From contig JAHUUI010000001.1 of the NCBI GenBank assembly GCA_019218315.1, positions 355,722 to 419,721 of the forward strand: a stretch of DNA of 64,000 bases, in the 5' to 3' direction. This document shows positions 16,251 to 25,478 of this stretch, in pieces. Positions within the stretch are counted from its first letter, which is position 1, and each line of letters starts with the position of its first letter. The notes below the pieces were generated by a model. The model did no database searches, was not told where the DNA came from, and saw only the letters and a list, made by a program, of their open reading frames with translations. The stretch comes from Cardiobacteriaceae bacterium TAE3-ERU3 (GTDB lineage Bacteria; Pseudomonadota; Gammaproteobacteria; Cardiobacteriales; Cardiobacteriaceae). The translations under genes were made by a program, and so were the position numbers.

Positions 16251-17924
16251 TTACTCGCCACGCCGTACACAAAACAATAAAGCACGCTTAATGTCATTAT
16301 AGCTATGCTCACCATTAAGGGCTTCATATAGAGGCTTGAGTCGCAGCGGTTCATCAGCAGGCTGCGCAGCAAGTAGCGGCTCAAGCTTGGCAACCAGCGA
16401 ATCATCACGTTGCACAAAGGTGGTCAGCTCTATCTCAGGATCATCTTTCAAATCATTGAGGTGGCCGATGATCGTGCCAATCTGAATACCTCGTTGCTCA
16501 GCAACCTCTTCAACGGTTTTGCCTTCAAGCAGCAATTTTTTGGTGATCATGTGGGTCGGGATTTTTTCCTGCTTCATTTTTGCTGCGGCAATCTTGCCTG
16601 GGTCAGTCTCTCCTCCGCTGCGGTGAATAAAGCCATCCCATTCATTTTGTAGTTCATGCAAAGGAAGCGCTGCATCGTGTTGCTCAGACAGCGCACGAAA
16701 GCGTTCATCAGCTTTAAGTGCCAATGGCTCAAGGGTCAGCGCCATATCATTCATGCCAAGCAGGCGTAGTCCATCGATATGTTTTAACCGCGACAACGCA
16801 ACATACCCTTGCCCACATTCAAAAGTCTTCGCCAAATCCACGCTCGCTTCATCCAGCGTCATACCTTGGCTTTTGTGTACAGTAATGGCCCATGCCAGGC
16901 GCAGCGGCACTTGCTCAACACTTGCCAAGACCTTGCCGCGCTCATCCTCAACCTGCCATTTTTCTGCATCAGCATAGACTTCACGCCCGTCGAGCAGGCG
17001 CACTCGCGCCACACCCTCACCATTAAAACCAATCACTTCACCAAGCGTACCGTTAAAGGTTTCTTTCTCCGGATTGTTTTTGACGAACATCACTTTCGCT
17101 CCAGCTTTCAAGGTCAGCTCTTCTGGTGCAAGAATATTGCGCGCCAAGGTATCAGCCAATACTTCATTGCCCTTTTTAACTGCAGTGTAGGTATGCGCTT
17201 CACCAACCATCGCAGCCAGTTCACGGGCGTTGATATTGTCCACATTGGCATTGTGCGGATAGAGGTGCGGGAAGTGCTCGGCAGCGGCCATGCCTTCATC
17301 CAATTTGCCTTGGATTAATGCTTGTGAGGCATCGGAAATGGATTGGTTGCGGATGTCGTTAAGTAAGCGGTTAAGCTGGTTATCTTCAGCACGGTGCTGC
17401 TCGGTTAGATAACACACCTGTGGGCTGGCCGCGACCCACGCACCGGACATAAAGCAAAACTTATCAGCCGCACGCTGCTCTTCACGGGTCACCGGCGGTA
17501 GCTGAAAAAAGTCACCGGAAAAGACCACTTGAATACCGCCAAATGGCAACTCGTTACCTTTGAAATGCTGCAATACCCGGTTAACCAACTCAAACTGACG
17601 GCGGTGCAGCATCGATATCTCATCAATGATCAAGACTTGCACCATATCCATTTTCTTGCGCATGTACTGCTTGTCGGATAGCGCTTTGAGCTGTGCATCA
17701 TTTAATGCATCGCGAATCCCGATGCCACTCCACGAATGAATCGTCATGCCATTCATATGCGTCGCGGCGATGCCCGTGCTCGCAGTAATCGCGACAGCGA
17801 CCTGCCGCTCCTGCAAGTAGTCGATGTACTGATTGAGGCAATAGGTTTTGCCGCTACCCGCCGAACCGGTCAGAAACACATTCCTGCCCGACTTCAAAAT
17901 CGCCAACGCTTTTTCTTGATTCAT
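16251..17924 (-). CDS. Pif1/RecD-like superfamily 1B DNA helicase
   Basis: A 557-residue protein. Walker A is LTGSAGSGKTYCLNQ near residue 20, Walker B is LIIDEISMLHR near 97, and there is a GxxxQLPPV motif III. The C-terminal helicase motifs HKSQGMTLDEASVDL and YVALSRL are also present. The last 130 residues form a winged-helix or HTH tail with LLLEGKTVEEVAEQRGIQIGTI, as in several bacterial Pif1 proteins. It probably acts on 5'-tailed duplexes or G-quadruplex DNA. It lies 56 bases after anmK on the same strand, though a functional tie to sugar recycling is unlikely. Confidence 0.87.
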   Translation of the reverse strand: MNQEKALAILKSGRNVFLTGSAGSGKTYCLNQYIDYLQERQVAVAITASTGIAATHMNGMTIHSWSGIGIRDALNDAQLKALSDKQYMRKKMDMVQVLIIDEISMLHRRQFELVNRVLQHFKGNELPFGGIQVVFSGDFFQLPPVTREEQRAADKFCFMSGAWVAASPQVCYLTEQHRAEDNQLNRLLNDIRNQSISDASQALIQGKLDEGMAAAEHFPHLYPHNANVDNINARELAAMVGEAHTYTAVKKGNEVLADTLARNILAPEELTLKAGAKVMFVKNNPEKETFNGTLGEVIGFNGEGVARVRLLDGREVYADAEKWQVEDERGKVLASVEQVPLRLAWAITVHKSQGMTLDEASVDLAKTFECGQGYVALSRLKHIDGLRLLGMNDMALTLEPLALKADERFRALSEQHDAALPLHELQNEWDGFIHRSGGETDPGKIAAAKMKQEKIPTHMITKKLLLEGKTVEEVAEQRGIQIGTIIGHLNDLKDDPEIELTTFVQRDDSLVAKLEPLLAAQPADEPLRLKPLYEALNGEHSYNDIKRALLFCVRRGE

Positions 17925-17980
17925 CGCTCTGCCGTGAAAAATATTGGCTTCATCTTAGCGGGTGCGCAGCGGTGTGTCGA

Positions 17981-19090
17981 TCACGCGGCCGGATAGAGTA
18001 CGCCAAGGACCGCCGGACGTGATGCGCCCGTTACTTCGGGCACGTTGCCCGGCAAGCGCTGCTCAAAGCGGTAAGCGAGCCATGCAAATGCCATTGCTTC
18101 CATATAGTCGCTACTGACGCCATGATCATCAGTACGCGAGACGTCCCAATCCGGCAATAGTTCGCGCAAGCGCTGCATCAGCAGTGGATTACGCGCGCCG
18201 CCACCGCACACCAGTATTTGCGCATGCTCGCCACTGTGCCACTGAGTAATCTGCGCAGCAATGGTCACCGCTGTGTACTCACACAAAGTGCGCTGCACAT
18301 CTGCAGCAGAAGTATCAATACCGTTTAATTGCGCAGCTAACCACGCCTTACTGAACAATTCACGGCCGGTACTTTTCGGCGCGGATCGTGCCAACCACGG
18401 TTCTTGCAGCAGCTTATCGAGCAATACTTGATTGACCTCGCCTTGCTGCGCTAGGTGCGCATCGCGGTCATAATGCTCGCCACTTTGCTGCTGATACCAG
18501 CTATCCATCAGCATATTGCCGGGGCCGGTATCGTAGCCGAGTACTGGCTGCCCAGGGCGCAATACGGTGATATTGGCAATGCCTCCTATATTGAGCACGA
18601 CCACGCTGGAATCAGGCGAGCCAAATAATGTGTGGTGAAAAGCGGGCACGAGCGGCGCACCCTGCCCACCTAAAGCGACATCTTTGCGGCGAAAATCAGC
18701 GACTGTATCGATGCCGGTACGTGCGGCGATGATATTGGCGTCACCAATCTGCATGGTGAATGGGTGCTCACCATCCGGCTGATGCCAGACTGTCTGGCCG
18801 TGACATCCGATTGCCCGTACGCTGTTGCGATCAATTTGATGCTCATCGAGTAGGTGATTAACCGCCGCTGCAAACAAGCAGCCGAGCGCTCGGTCAAGTT
18901 CGCCTACCGCTTGCAGCGACTGTGGCTCACCGCTGCAAGCTGCCAAAATGTCTGCCTTGAGTTCAGCCGGCATAGCGTATTCACTTTGCGCAACCAGCAC
19001 AGTTTGTCCGTCTGCCATATCGACCAAAACCACATCAACCCCGTCAAGGCTGGTGCCAGACATCACACCAATATAGTATTTCTGCACCAT
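17981..19090 (-). CDS. anmK: Anhydro-N-acetylmuramic acid kinase
   Basis: A 369-residue kinase that opens the 1,6-anhydro ring of anhMurNAc and phosphorylates it to MurNAc-6-phosphate. The opening motif GVMSGTSLDGVDVVLVD is diagnostic, with further conserved blocks IGCHGQTVWH, VLNIGGIANITVL and GYDTGPGNMLMD. The length equals E. coli AnmK. It is separated by three bases from the upstream symporter gene, in an operon with murQ and murP. Its product is the substrate of MurQ. Confidence 0.96.
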   Translation of the reverse strand: MVQKYYIGVMSGTSLDGVDVVLVDMADGQTVLVAQSEYAMPAELKADILAACSGEPQSLQAVGELDRALGCLFAAAVNHLLDEHQIDRNSVRAIGCHGQTVWHQPDGEHPFTMQIGDANIIAARTGIDTVADFRRKDVALGGQGAPLVPAFHHTLFGSPDSSVVVLNIGGIANITVLRPGQPVLGYDTGPGNMLMDSWYQQQSGEHYDRDAHLAQQGEVNQVLLDKLLQEPWLARSAPKSTGRELFSKAWLAAQLNGIDTSAADVQRTLCEYTAVTIAAQITQWHSGEHAQILVCGGGARNPLLMQRLRELLPDWDVSRTDDHGVSSDYMEAMAFAWLAYRFEQRLPGNVPEVTGASRPAVLGVLYPAA

Positions 19091-19093
19091 AGC

Positions 19094-20686
19094 TTATCCT
19101 TTGCTGTTGTACTGTATGCCTGCACTGTTGTTACCGGCAATACAGATCACAAATGCGACAAACGTACCGACACAAAGCTGATATGGGAAGGCGAGATAAT
19201 GCCCAGCCCACTCAGGATTAACGGCATTCATCACGCTGTCCCACACGTATGGCTGAAGCAGTAGCGTGGTCAAGAAACCAGCGATAAGCGCAATCAATAC
19301 TGATGTTTCGCTACCACGGCGAGTAAAGATAGCCGTGAAGTACACACCGAGCAGACCGGTATAAGCAAAGACCATAACGCTCAATGCAAAAGAAAGCAGC
19401 GACATATCACTATAGCGCTGCCAATAGAAGCACAGCACTGCCATACTGCCCAAAGCAATCGCTGCGATGGCCATGCCAATCCGCCCAGCACGGACGTAAT
19501 GCTCCTCTGCGTGGACTTTACCACGGTGTTCAGACCACGGACGGTAAATATCCTGTACGGCAACGGACGACATGGAATTGAGGCCAGAGTTCAGCGTGGA
19601 AAGCGTCGCCGCGACCACACCAACCGTGACTAATCCACGCAAGCCAGCCGGCATTTCATTGAGTACGTAGTACATAAAGATGGTGATTTTTTCACCGCTG
19701 AATGTCTGCTCCACTTCGCCACTACCAGTAATCCCCATCAATTCCGGGCGCTGATAGAAGATATAGAGCAGCAAACCGATGCACATGAACACCAAGACAA
19801 TCGGAATCGAATAGACGATCGAGTAGATCATCGCTTTAGAGCCTTCTTTGGCATCTTTACAAGTCAGCAAGCGTTGCGTCATGTCCTGATCCAGACCAAA
19901 AGCACCAATATTGAGCAAGACGAACCCGGTAATACACGCCCAGAAACTAAACGTACCTTTGGGGCTAAAATCGAGATTAAAGTCGAGCAGGGTCAGCTTT
20001 GATGCCTGGCCATTACCGGGATTTTGCAGCGCACTGACGATCTCGCTAAAGCTGGCCGGAATTTGAGTGTATAAATAAAACACCACCGCTACTGCCGCAC
20101 CGACGTAGACAATCAGCTGAATTAAATCACTCCAAATAACCGAACGAATCCCGCCCATATAGGTATAGGCGAGGCCGATGACCGTGATGATAGCAACCGC
20201 ACTCACCACGCTTGATGGAGAGATATTGCTGAACAAAATCATCGAAACCGCGATGGCCGCCATATACAAACGCGAACCGGAGGCAAACACGCGCCCGACC
20301 AAATACATGATCCCCGCACGGCGCTTTGAGCGCTCACCGAAGCGGGCTTCGAGCAGCTCGTAGACCGTTGCCGCACGCAATTGGTAAAAGCGCGGGATCA
20401 AAATCCACGCAACGAATAATGCGCCAAGAATACCGCCGATATTGGTCGCGAGGTAGGTCAGGTTACTGCGATAGCCGGAGTCCGGCCCACCGAGAAACGT
20501 TGCCGCTGACTGGGACGTCGCCAATACCGATACGGCAACGACCCACATCGGCATGCTGTTATTGCCCAAAAAGTAATCGCGCGTTGTGGTGATTTTCTTA
20601 CGGCTAAAGTACCAGCCGATATAAGCAATGAGTGCAAAGTAGGCGACAAAAACCACCCAATCTAACGTCGTAAACAGCGTATTCAT
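19094..20686 (-). CDS. Sodium:solute symporter (SSS family), in MurNAc operon
   Basis: A 530-residue transporter with about thirteen helices. SSS features include YFLGNNSMPMWVVAVSVLAT near the N-terminus, GPDSGYRSNLTYLATN, and the long VAVVFYLYTQIP region of the central helices. Relatives carry sialic acid, sugars or glucose analogues. It is sandwiched between murP (20 bases) and anmK (3 bases). An anhMurNAc, muropeptide-sugar or sialic-acid substrate is therefore plausible, but specificity cannot be read from the sequence. Confidence 0.85.
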   Translation of the reverse strand: MNTLFTTLDWVVFVAYFALIAYIGWYFSRKKITTTRDYFLGNNSMPMWVVAVSVLATSQSAATFLGGPDSGYRSNLTYLATNIGGILGALFVAWILIPRFYQLRAATVYELLEARFGERSKRRAGIMYLVGRVFASGSRLYMAAIAVSMILFSNISPSSVVSAVAIITVIGLAYTYMGGIRSVIWSDLIQLIVYVGAAVAVVFYLYTQIPASFSEIVSALQNPGNGQASKLTLLDFNLDFSPKGTFSFWACITGFVLLNIGAFGLDQDMTQRLLTCKDAKEGSKAMIYSIVYSIPIVLVFMCIGLLLYIFYQRPELMGITGSGEVEQTFSGEKITIFMYYVLNEMPAGLRGLVTVGVVAATLSTLNSGLNSMSSVAVQDIYRPWSEHRGKVHAEEHYVRAGRIGMAIAAIALGSMAVLCFYWQRYSDMSLLSFALSVMVFAYTGLLGVYFTAIFTRRGSETSVLIALIAGFLTTLLLQPYVWDSVMNAVNPEWAGHYLAFPYQLCVGTFVAFVICIAGNNSAGIQYNSKG

Positions 20687-20706
20687 CGAGTTATCTCCCC
20701 TAATTA

Positions 20707-22152
20707 TTATGATAGATCGACATTACGGCTGGCGAACAGCCATGTAATGGCAAAACCACTGATCCACGCAACGACCATACCGGTGATATACACGCCCATA
20801 CCGAGGAATACACCACTATTTGACGTCATCAATGGCAATGCCAGCAATCCCGAAGGACCAAATACGGTATTGAGGCCGACTGGGTAACCAAGCCAAGCAA
20901 TCAAACCAATAGTGAAGCCACCACACGCACCGCCCAAGCAGGCTGTGACAAACGGCTTGATGCGCGGCAGGGTAACGCCGTAAATCAGCGGCTCACCGAT
21001 GCCCAAAAATCCGGGGACAATCGCGCCGCGAATTTGCTGACGCAGCAGGCTATCTTTTGCAGCACGGGCATACAGCGCCAATGCAGCGCCAACTTGTCCG
21101 GCACCGGCCATTGCCAAAACGGGGAACAGTGCATTAAAGCCCTGACTTTCCACCAGTGCAAAATACACCGGCACAAAGCCCTGATGAATACCGAGCATTA
21201 CCGCAACGAGGAACAATCCAGCGAGAATGGCACTGCCGAATGGGTTACCATTGAGGTTGCTGAATAGCCACGACATACCCGTAAACAACACGCCACCCAA
21301 AGGCATAATCAATAAGAACGTGACGCATCCCATGATCAACAGCGTAATGGTAGAGGTCAGGATCATATCGAGGTTATCGGGGATAAAGCGGCGCACAAAC
21401 TGCTCAACTTTCGCGCCAACAATTGCGGCAATCAAAATACCAATGATGTTGCCACGCGGATCAATCGTGAAGCCAAAAAATTGCTCCATGCCGGAATAGA
21501 TGCCTTTGGTCGCTTCTGCGTCATAGCCGAGCACAAACAGCCCGGCGAGAATCGCACCGTGAACCCCAGTGCCACCAAATGCTTTCGCCGCGTTATAGCC
21601 GATCAGAATACCCAGGAAGCTGAACAGGCTTTTACCGAACACTTTCATATAGGCAATCAGGTCGCCCAGCCATGCCGAGCTGGCAAGCGTTTCTTCTCCA
21701 GCCACTTGCCCAATCAACGTTGCGATACCGAGCAACAAACCGGCGGCGATAAAGCCCGGAATCAGCGGCGTAAAAATCGTCGCGAAAGTACTGAAAAAAT
21801 TCTGCACACCACGATTTTGCCGCGCTTTGACGGCCTGCTTATTCTGTTTGGAAATATCGGCCAAATCCGGCTGTACTGGCTGCCCATCCACTTCTTCTGC
21901 AATCAGACTGCGCATGATTTCTGCTGCACGCCCGGACTTCCCCGCACCAAGCACCACCTGATGCTGCCCTCCGGCAACGACCAGCCCCAAAACCCATGGC
22001 AGCTGCTTAATACTCTCTGCATCGACGAGGCTTTCATCAGCAAGCTTAAGGCGCAAACGCGTCATGCAATTGCTGACTTCAGTAATATTATTTGCCCCAC
22101 CGAGCAAATCCATCAATGTGGTTAATGACTCACGGTTTATCGTATTAGCCAT
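20707..22152 (-). CDS. murP: PTS N-acetylmuramic acid transporter, EIIBC component
   Basis: A 481-residue glucose-superfamily PTS permease. The N-terminal EIIB domain carries the phospho-cysteine in [14 protein letters not shown] (about residue 28). After a linker the EIIC domain has about ten helices with [17 protein letters not shown], the typical substrate-loop motif. There is no EIIA domain, so it needs the EIIA-Glc-like protein encoded two genes upstream. It imports MurNAc as MurNAc-6-phosphate, and murQ ends two bases before its start. Confidence 0.92.
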   Translation of the reverse strand: MANTINRESLTTLMDLLGGANNITEVSNCMTRLRLKLADESLVDAESIKQLPWVLGLVVAGGQHQVVLGAGKSGRAAEIMRSLIAEEVDGQPVQPDLADISKQNKQAVKARQNRGVQNFFSTFATIFTPLIPGFIAAGLLLGIATLIGQVAGEETLASSAWLGDLIAYMKVFGKSLFSFLGILIGYNAAKAFGGTGVHGAILAGLFVLGYDAEATKGIYSGMEQFFGFTIDPRGNIIGILIAAIVGAKVEQFVRRFIPDNLDMILTSTITLLIMGCVTFLLIMPLGGVLFTGMSWLFSNLNGNPFGSAILAGLFLVAVMLGIHQGFVPVYFALVESQGFNALFPVLAMAGAGQVGAALALYARAAKDSLLRQQIRGAIVPGFLGIGEPLIYGVTLPRIKPFVTACLGGACGGFTIGLIAWLGYPVGLNTVFGPSGLLALPLMTSNSGVFLGMGVYITGMVVAWISGFAITWLFASRNVDLS

Positions 22153-22154
22153 GG

Positions 22155-23075
22155 CTATGCTCCTTGACTAGAAGAGGAAGAAACGGCATCAATCGCCGCA
22201 TGAGTGACGCCTTGATGAGTGGCGAGTAGCGCACGCGCTTTTTCGGCATCAAGCCCCAGCATCAGCATGATGATTGCCGTTTTGGCTTCACCATCTGCCT
22301 GCTGTAAGGCCTGACTGGCGGCCGCTTCATCACAGCCGGTCGCCGTACACACAATATTTTTCTGCCGCTGTACCAGCTTGGCATTAGACGGCTTTACGTC
22401 GACCATCAAATTGCGATACACCTTGCCGAGGCGAATCATCGTTGCCGTGGTCAGCATATTGAGCACCAGCTTTTGTGCTGTACCCGCTTTCATTCGCGTT
22501 GAGCCGGTCACAACTTCCGCACCGACCACCGGCGAAATCGCTATATCACAATGTGCCTGCATTGGATTCTCTTCAGTACAGGTAACGGCAATAGCCACGG
22601 CACCCAACGACTGCGCATACTGCAAAGCACCAATGACGTACGGCGTACGCCCACTGGCTGCAATACCGACCAGCACGTCATCTTGGCTAAAATGGATTTC
22701 TTTGAGGTCATCCACCGCCAATTCCGCATTGTCCTCAGCATTTTCAACTGAGCGGAATACCGCTTCACGCCCACCGGCAATCAAGCCGACAATCTGATCT
22801 GGATCGGTGCTATAGGTTGGCGGACACTCTGTGGCGTCCAAAATACCCAAGCGGCCAGAAGTTCCAGCACCGATGTAGATCAGCCGACCACCACTGCGCA
22901 ATGCACTGACGATCTTTTCTACTGCAGAGGTGATCTGCGGAATTTGGGTGGCAATTGCCGGCGCGACTTTTTGGTCTTCAGCATTGATGATACGCAAAAT
23001 GTCTTCCGTACTGCAGCGATCAATATCACTACTGGCTGAATTGGTGCGCTCAGTAGCCAGTTTACTCAAATCCAT
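22155..23075 (-). CDS. murQ: N-acetylmuramic acid 6-phosphate etherase
   Basis: About 306 residues from ATG 23075, which overlaps the crr stop (TAATG) and follows GGAGGT; an extension to 23096 is unlikely. The enzyme cleaves the lactyl ether of MurNAc-6-phosphate to GlcNAc-6-phosphate and D-lactate. The SIS domain is marked by [20 protein letters not shown], and VGSTRM-type residues are seen in [19 protein letters not shown]. It links the MurP and AnmK routes and supplies amino-sugar metabolism. Confidence 0.95.
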   Translation of the reverse strand: MDLSKLATERTNSASSDIDRCSTEDILRIINAEDQKVAPAIATQIPQITSAVEKIVSALRSGGRLIYIGAGTSGRLGILDATECPPTYSTDPDQIVGLIAGGREAVFRSVENAEDNAELAVDDLKEIHFSQDDVLVGIAASGRTPYVIGALQYAQSLGAVAIAVTCTEENPMQAHCDIAISPVVGAEVVTGSTRMKAGTAQKLVLNMLTTATMIRLGKVYRNLMVDVKPSNAKLVQRQKNIVCTATGCDEAAASQALQQADGEAKTAIIMLMLGLDAEKARALLATHQGVTHAAIDAVSSSSSQGA

Positions 23076-23596
23076 TACTGCACCTCCGGCTGCCAAACCA
23101 GCTCTTGATCACTGACGGTAATTTCTCCCCCTTCCACATTTGGGAAAAGAACGATGACTTCACTATTGGATAAGCGCTGCTTCAGTAGTGCAAAATCAAT
23201 ATCGACCAACGGATCGCCGATCTTGACTTGATCCCCTTCACGAACGTGCGGATGAAAACCTTCCCCTTTGAGATTCACGCTATCGAGGCCAATATGGATC
23301 AACACTTCAACACCTTCATCAGTCGTCAACCCAATTGCATGCCCACCTGGGAAAACAGCAGATACAGCGCCATTGATTGGGCTGCATAATGTCGGCGCAT
23401 CTGTATGGATAACAAACCCGGCCCCCATCATGCCTTTAGCAAAGACGGGATCGGGCAACCCTTTCAAGCTGGCAACTTCACCGCTAACCGGCAACGCCCA
23501 CGCGGATGGCAACCTGACGCCCCCTTCTTCCTCTGATTCGACCTCTACGACAGACTCATTCTTCTTTTTACCAAATAGGCTTTTCAACCATTGCAT
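23075..23596 (-). CDS. crr: PTS EIIA component, glucose type (Crr-like)
   Basis: About 173 residues from ATG 23596, seven bases after AAGGAG; an in-frame TTG two codons upstream is less likely. The phospho-histidine lies in VEVLIHIGLDSVNLKGEGF. Another conserved block is SPINGAVSAVFPGGHAIGL. It resembles E. coli EIIA-Glc, including a short N-terminal amphipathic stretch (WLKSLFGKKK) that can bind membrane. As first gene of the MurNAc operon it probably phosphorylates MurP, which has no EIIA of its own. The cell may have few other sugar PTS permeases. Confidence 0.9.
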   Translation of the reverse strand: MQWLKSLFGKKKNESVVEVESEEEGGVRLPSAWALPVSGEVASLKGLPDPVFAKGMMGAGFVIHTDAPTLCSPINGAVSAVFPGGHAIGLTTDEGVEVLIHIGLDSVNLKGEGFHPHVREGDQVKIGDPLVDIDFALLKQRLSNSEVIVLFPNVEGGEITVSDQELVWQPEVQ

Positions 23597-23707
23597 GATC
23601 AATACTCCTTTTCAAAAGCCATAACCGACGCATATCTAATGTTAGAGAGACAACGCCCAACCCAACATAAAATGGATAAAGTACTGCAAGTAACGACTAT
23701 TATTTGT

Positions 23708-23726
23708 AATAATGAAACTCATTTAT
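23708..23726. promoter_or_regulatory. Fur-like box upstream of the siderophore-type locus
   Basis: The 19-mer AATAATGAAACTCATTTAT matches 13 of 19 positions of the classical Fur consensus, including AATAATGA and CTCATT arms. It lies in the 298-base gap between crr (minus) and the membrane-protein gene at 23895 (plus), so it could control either. The iron-type content of the plus-strand locus favours the latter. Confidence 0.45.
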
Positions 23727-23782
23727 CTTTATCCTCAAATAAAGGCTCTTTGCTCTACTTTGTATATTTCCATGCAAGCTGA

Positions 23783-23917
23783 GAAAGCCTTCAATTAAAA
23801 ACACAGTTAGTTAAAGATCAGGATGGCTTTTATGTTGTATCTGCAGTCAACCCCAACCATATCGTTGAAGCAAATACTTTAACGAGTTTTCATTATGAAG
23901 CCAACAAAAAATATTAA
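23783..23917 (+). pseudogene. Possible gene remnant without start codon
   Basis: One frame stays open for 44 codons up to a TAA at 23915-23917 and reads like real protein, for example KDQDGFYVVSAVNPNHIVEA followed by SFHYEANKK. A TGA precedes it at 23780 and no start codon is usable. It overlaps the beginning of the gene at 23895 in another frame. It may be the 3' end of a lost gene, and no family was recognised. Confidence 0.25.
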
Positions 23918-24647
23918 AGCTTATAATATCCCTAAGTTAGCACTACTTGCAGGTATTTTTTCCGCCATCGCATGGTCGGTTGGCGACATGCTACTGGTCG
24001 GTTATGTCCCCGACCCCGAAGCCTATCCACTACTGAGCAAGACCCTTGCCGCCCACCTTGATAGCGATTTTGCATTGATGATGGTCGAAGGGCATAGTGC
24101 TATTCAGCGCTGGGGAATCTTCCTTGCTACCTTTACCGTCGCAGGCTATCTCTACGCCCTGCTTGCCATCCGTGCACTACTTGCTCCCGGAACCATGCGC
24201 ACAATCATCATCACCCTGCTGCTTTTCCATTACGCACTCTCGCCACTCGGTCATGCCGGATTTTACTTCGCTGGTGAAACATATAAGTTACTGCTCGCCT
24301 CATCGAGCACAAGTAGCAGTGCGATTTTGAAGATGGCCAACGACTTCTACACCATCTTGCTTTGGCACTGGAGTTGCTCACTGACCTGCGCAGCACTTGG
24401 CTGGCTACTGTTTGCCATACAGGTTTATAGACGACGCTCCATCCTACCGCGTTGGATGACATTGGTTAACCCGCTACCACTATCGCTGATCATCGCTGGT
24501 ATATGCAGCCTATTCCCGAGCAGCCAGCTTGCCACCAACATCGGCAGCGCAACATTTAACCTTGCCGCACTCATCTTTTTCACTGGCGTTTGGATGTTTG
24601 TCGTTAGTGGTCACGACATCACCACACCTCCGGAAACACAATCATGA
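23895..24647 (+). CDS. Multi-pass membrane protein of unknown function
   Basis: A 250-residue protein with about six transmembrane helices, starting with ALLAGIFSAIAWSVGDMLLVG and ending with a hydrophobic GVWMFVVSG before a polar tail. Family assignment is uncertain; it resembles DUF6796-type integral membrane proteins. It shares four bases (ATGA) with the methyltransferase gene and is the first gene of the siderophore-type locus, downstream of a Fur-like box. A role in transport or as a membrane partner of the methyltransferase is inference from position. Confidence 0.6.
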   Translation: MKPTKNIKAYNIPKLALLAGIFSAIAWSVGDMLLVGYVPDPEAYPLLSKTLAAHLDSDFALMMVEGHSAIQRWGIFLATFTVAGYLYALLAIRALLAPGTMRTIIITLLLFHYALSPLGHAGFYFAGETYKLLLASSSTSSSAILKMANDFYTILLWHWSCSLTCAALGWLLFAIQVYRRRSILPRWMTLVNPLPLSLIIAGICSLFPSSQLATNIGSATFNLAALIFFTGVWMFVVSGHDITTPPETQS

Positions 24648-25471
24648 AACAGCAAGCCAATTTAACCGGAGTACCCGAGACCATGCTGTGGACGCTGCAC
24701 AACCGTGCATCCGAAGCCATACGCGAAGACGGCTGCATTCGCGACCCGCATTGCCTCGATATTTACAACGCACTCGAATACGACTACGAGCGTCACTTTG
24801 GCAAAGCCGATGGTTCACATGGCGTACGCTCGATGCTCTTTGATGAATATCTGCGCGCATTCCTCGACAAACACCCCGACGGCGTCATCGTCAATCTCGG
24901 CGAAGGGCTAGAAACCCAGCGCTACCGCATCGACGCACCGCAAGCATTATGGTTCAGCATCGACCTGCCCGAAGCCATCGACATCCGCGAACGCTTCATC
25001 AAGCCCGATACGCAGCATATCCACATCCGCAAAAGTGCATTGGATATTAGTTGGTTTAGCGACATTCCCGCCGACCGCCCTGTATTCATCACCGCGCAAG
25101 GGCTATTCATGTACTTCAGCGAAGCACAAATGGCGACCTTCATCCACGCGCTTACCCGGCACTTCCCCGGAGCGCGCCTGATGTTCGACTACCTCAACAC
25201 TTTCCTCTCCAAGCGCAGTATCAGCGACAAAGGCTGGATGAAAACCCCGCACTACCGCACGCCGCCCATGCCGTGGGGCATCAACCGCCGTGACCTCACG
25301 CCAACTTTATCGCGCTGGATCGGGCAAGATATCAAGGTACACAACGTCACCTTCCTTTATCCGCGTGGTTTCAGGCGCTGGTTCGTGCCATGGGCAGAAA
25401 AATACCTCGGCGCATTGATCAACAAAGCTCCCGGCGTTTGCTATATCGACTTTCCCGAACAAAGCTTATAA
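24644..25471 (+). CDS. SAM-dependent O-methyltransferase, LCMT/TcmP-like
   Basis: A 275-residue protein of the leucine carboxyl methyltransferase (PPM1) superfamily. The SAM-binding strand-loop is VIVNLGEGLETQRYRID near residue 85, followed by an acidic WFSIDLPE (ribose-binding) and ITAQGLFMYFSEAQMATFI, the family's conserved helix. Bacterial relatives, such as TcmP, methylate carboxyl or hydroxyl groups of secondary metabolites. It overlaps the membrane-protein gene by four bases and is followed seven bases later by an AraC gene. Its substrate in an uptake locus could be a metallophore or its degradation product. Confidence 0.8.
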   Translation: MKQQANLTGVPETMLWTLHNRASEAIREDGCIRDPHCLDIYNALEYDYERHFGKADGSHGVRSMLFDEYLRAFLDKHPDGVIVNLGEGLETQRYRIDAPQALWFSIDLPEAIDIRERFIKPDTQHIHIRKSALDISWFSDIPADRPVFITAQGLFMYFSEAQMATFIHALTRHFPGARLMFDYLNTFLSKRSISDKGWMKTPHYRTPPMPWGINRRDLTPTLSRWIGQDIKVHNVTFLYPRGFRRWFVPWAEKYLGALINKAPGVCYIDFPEQSL

Positions 25472-25478
25472 ATCAATC

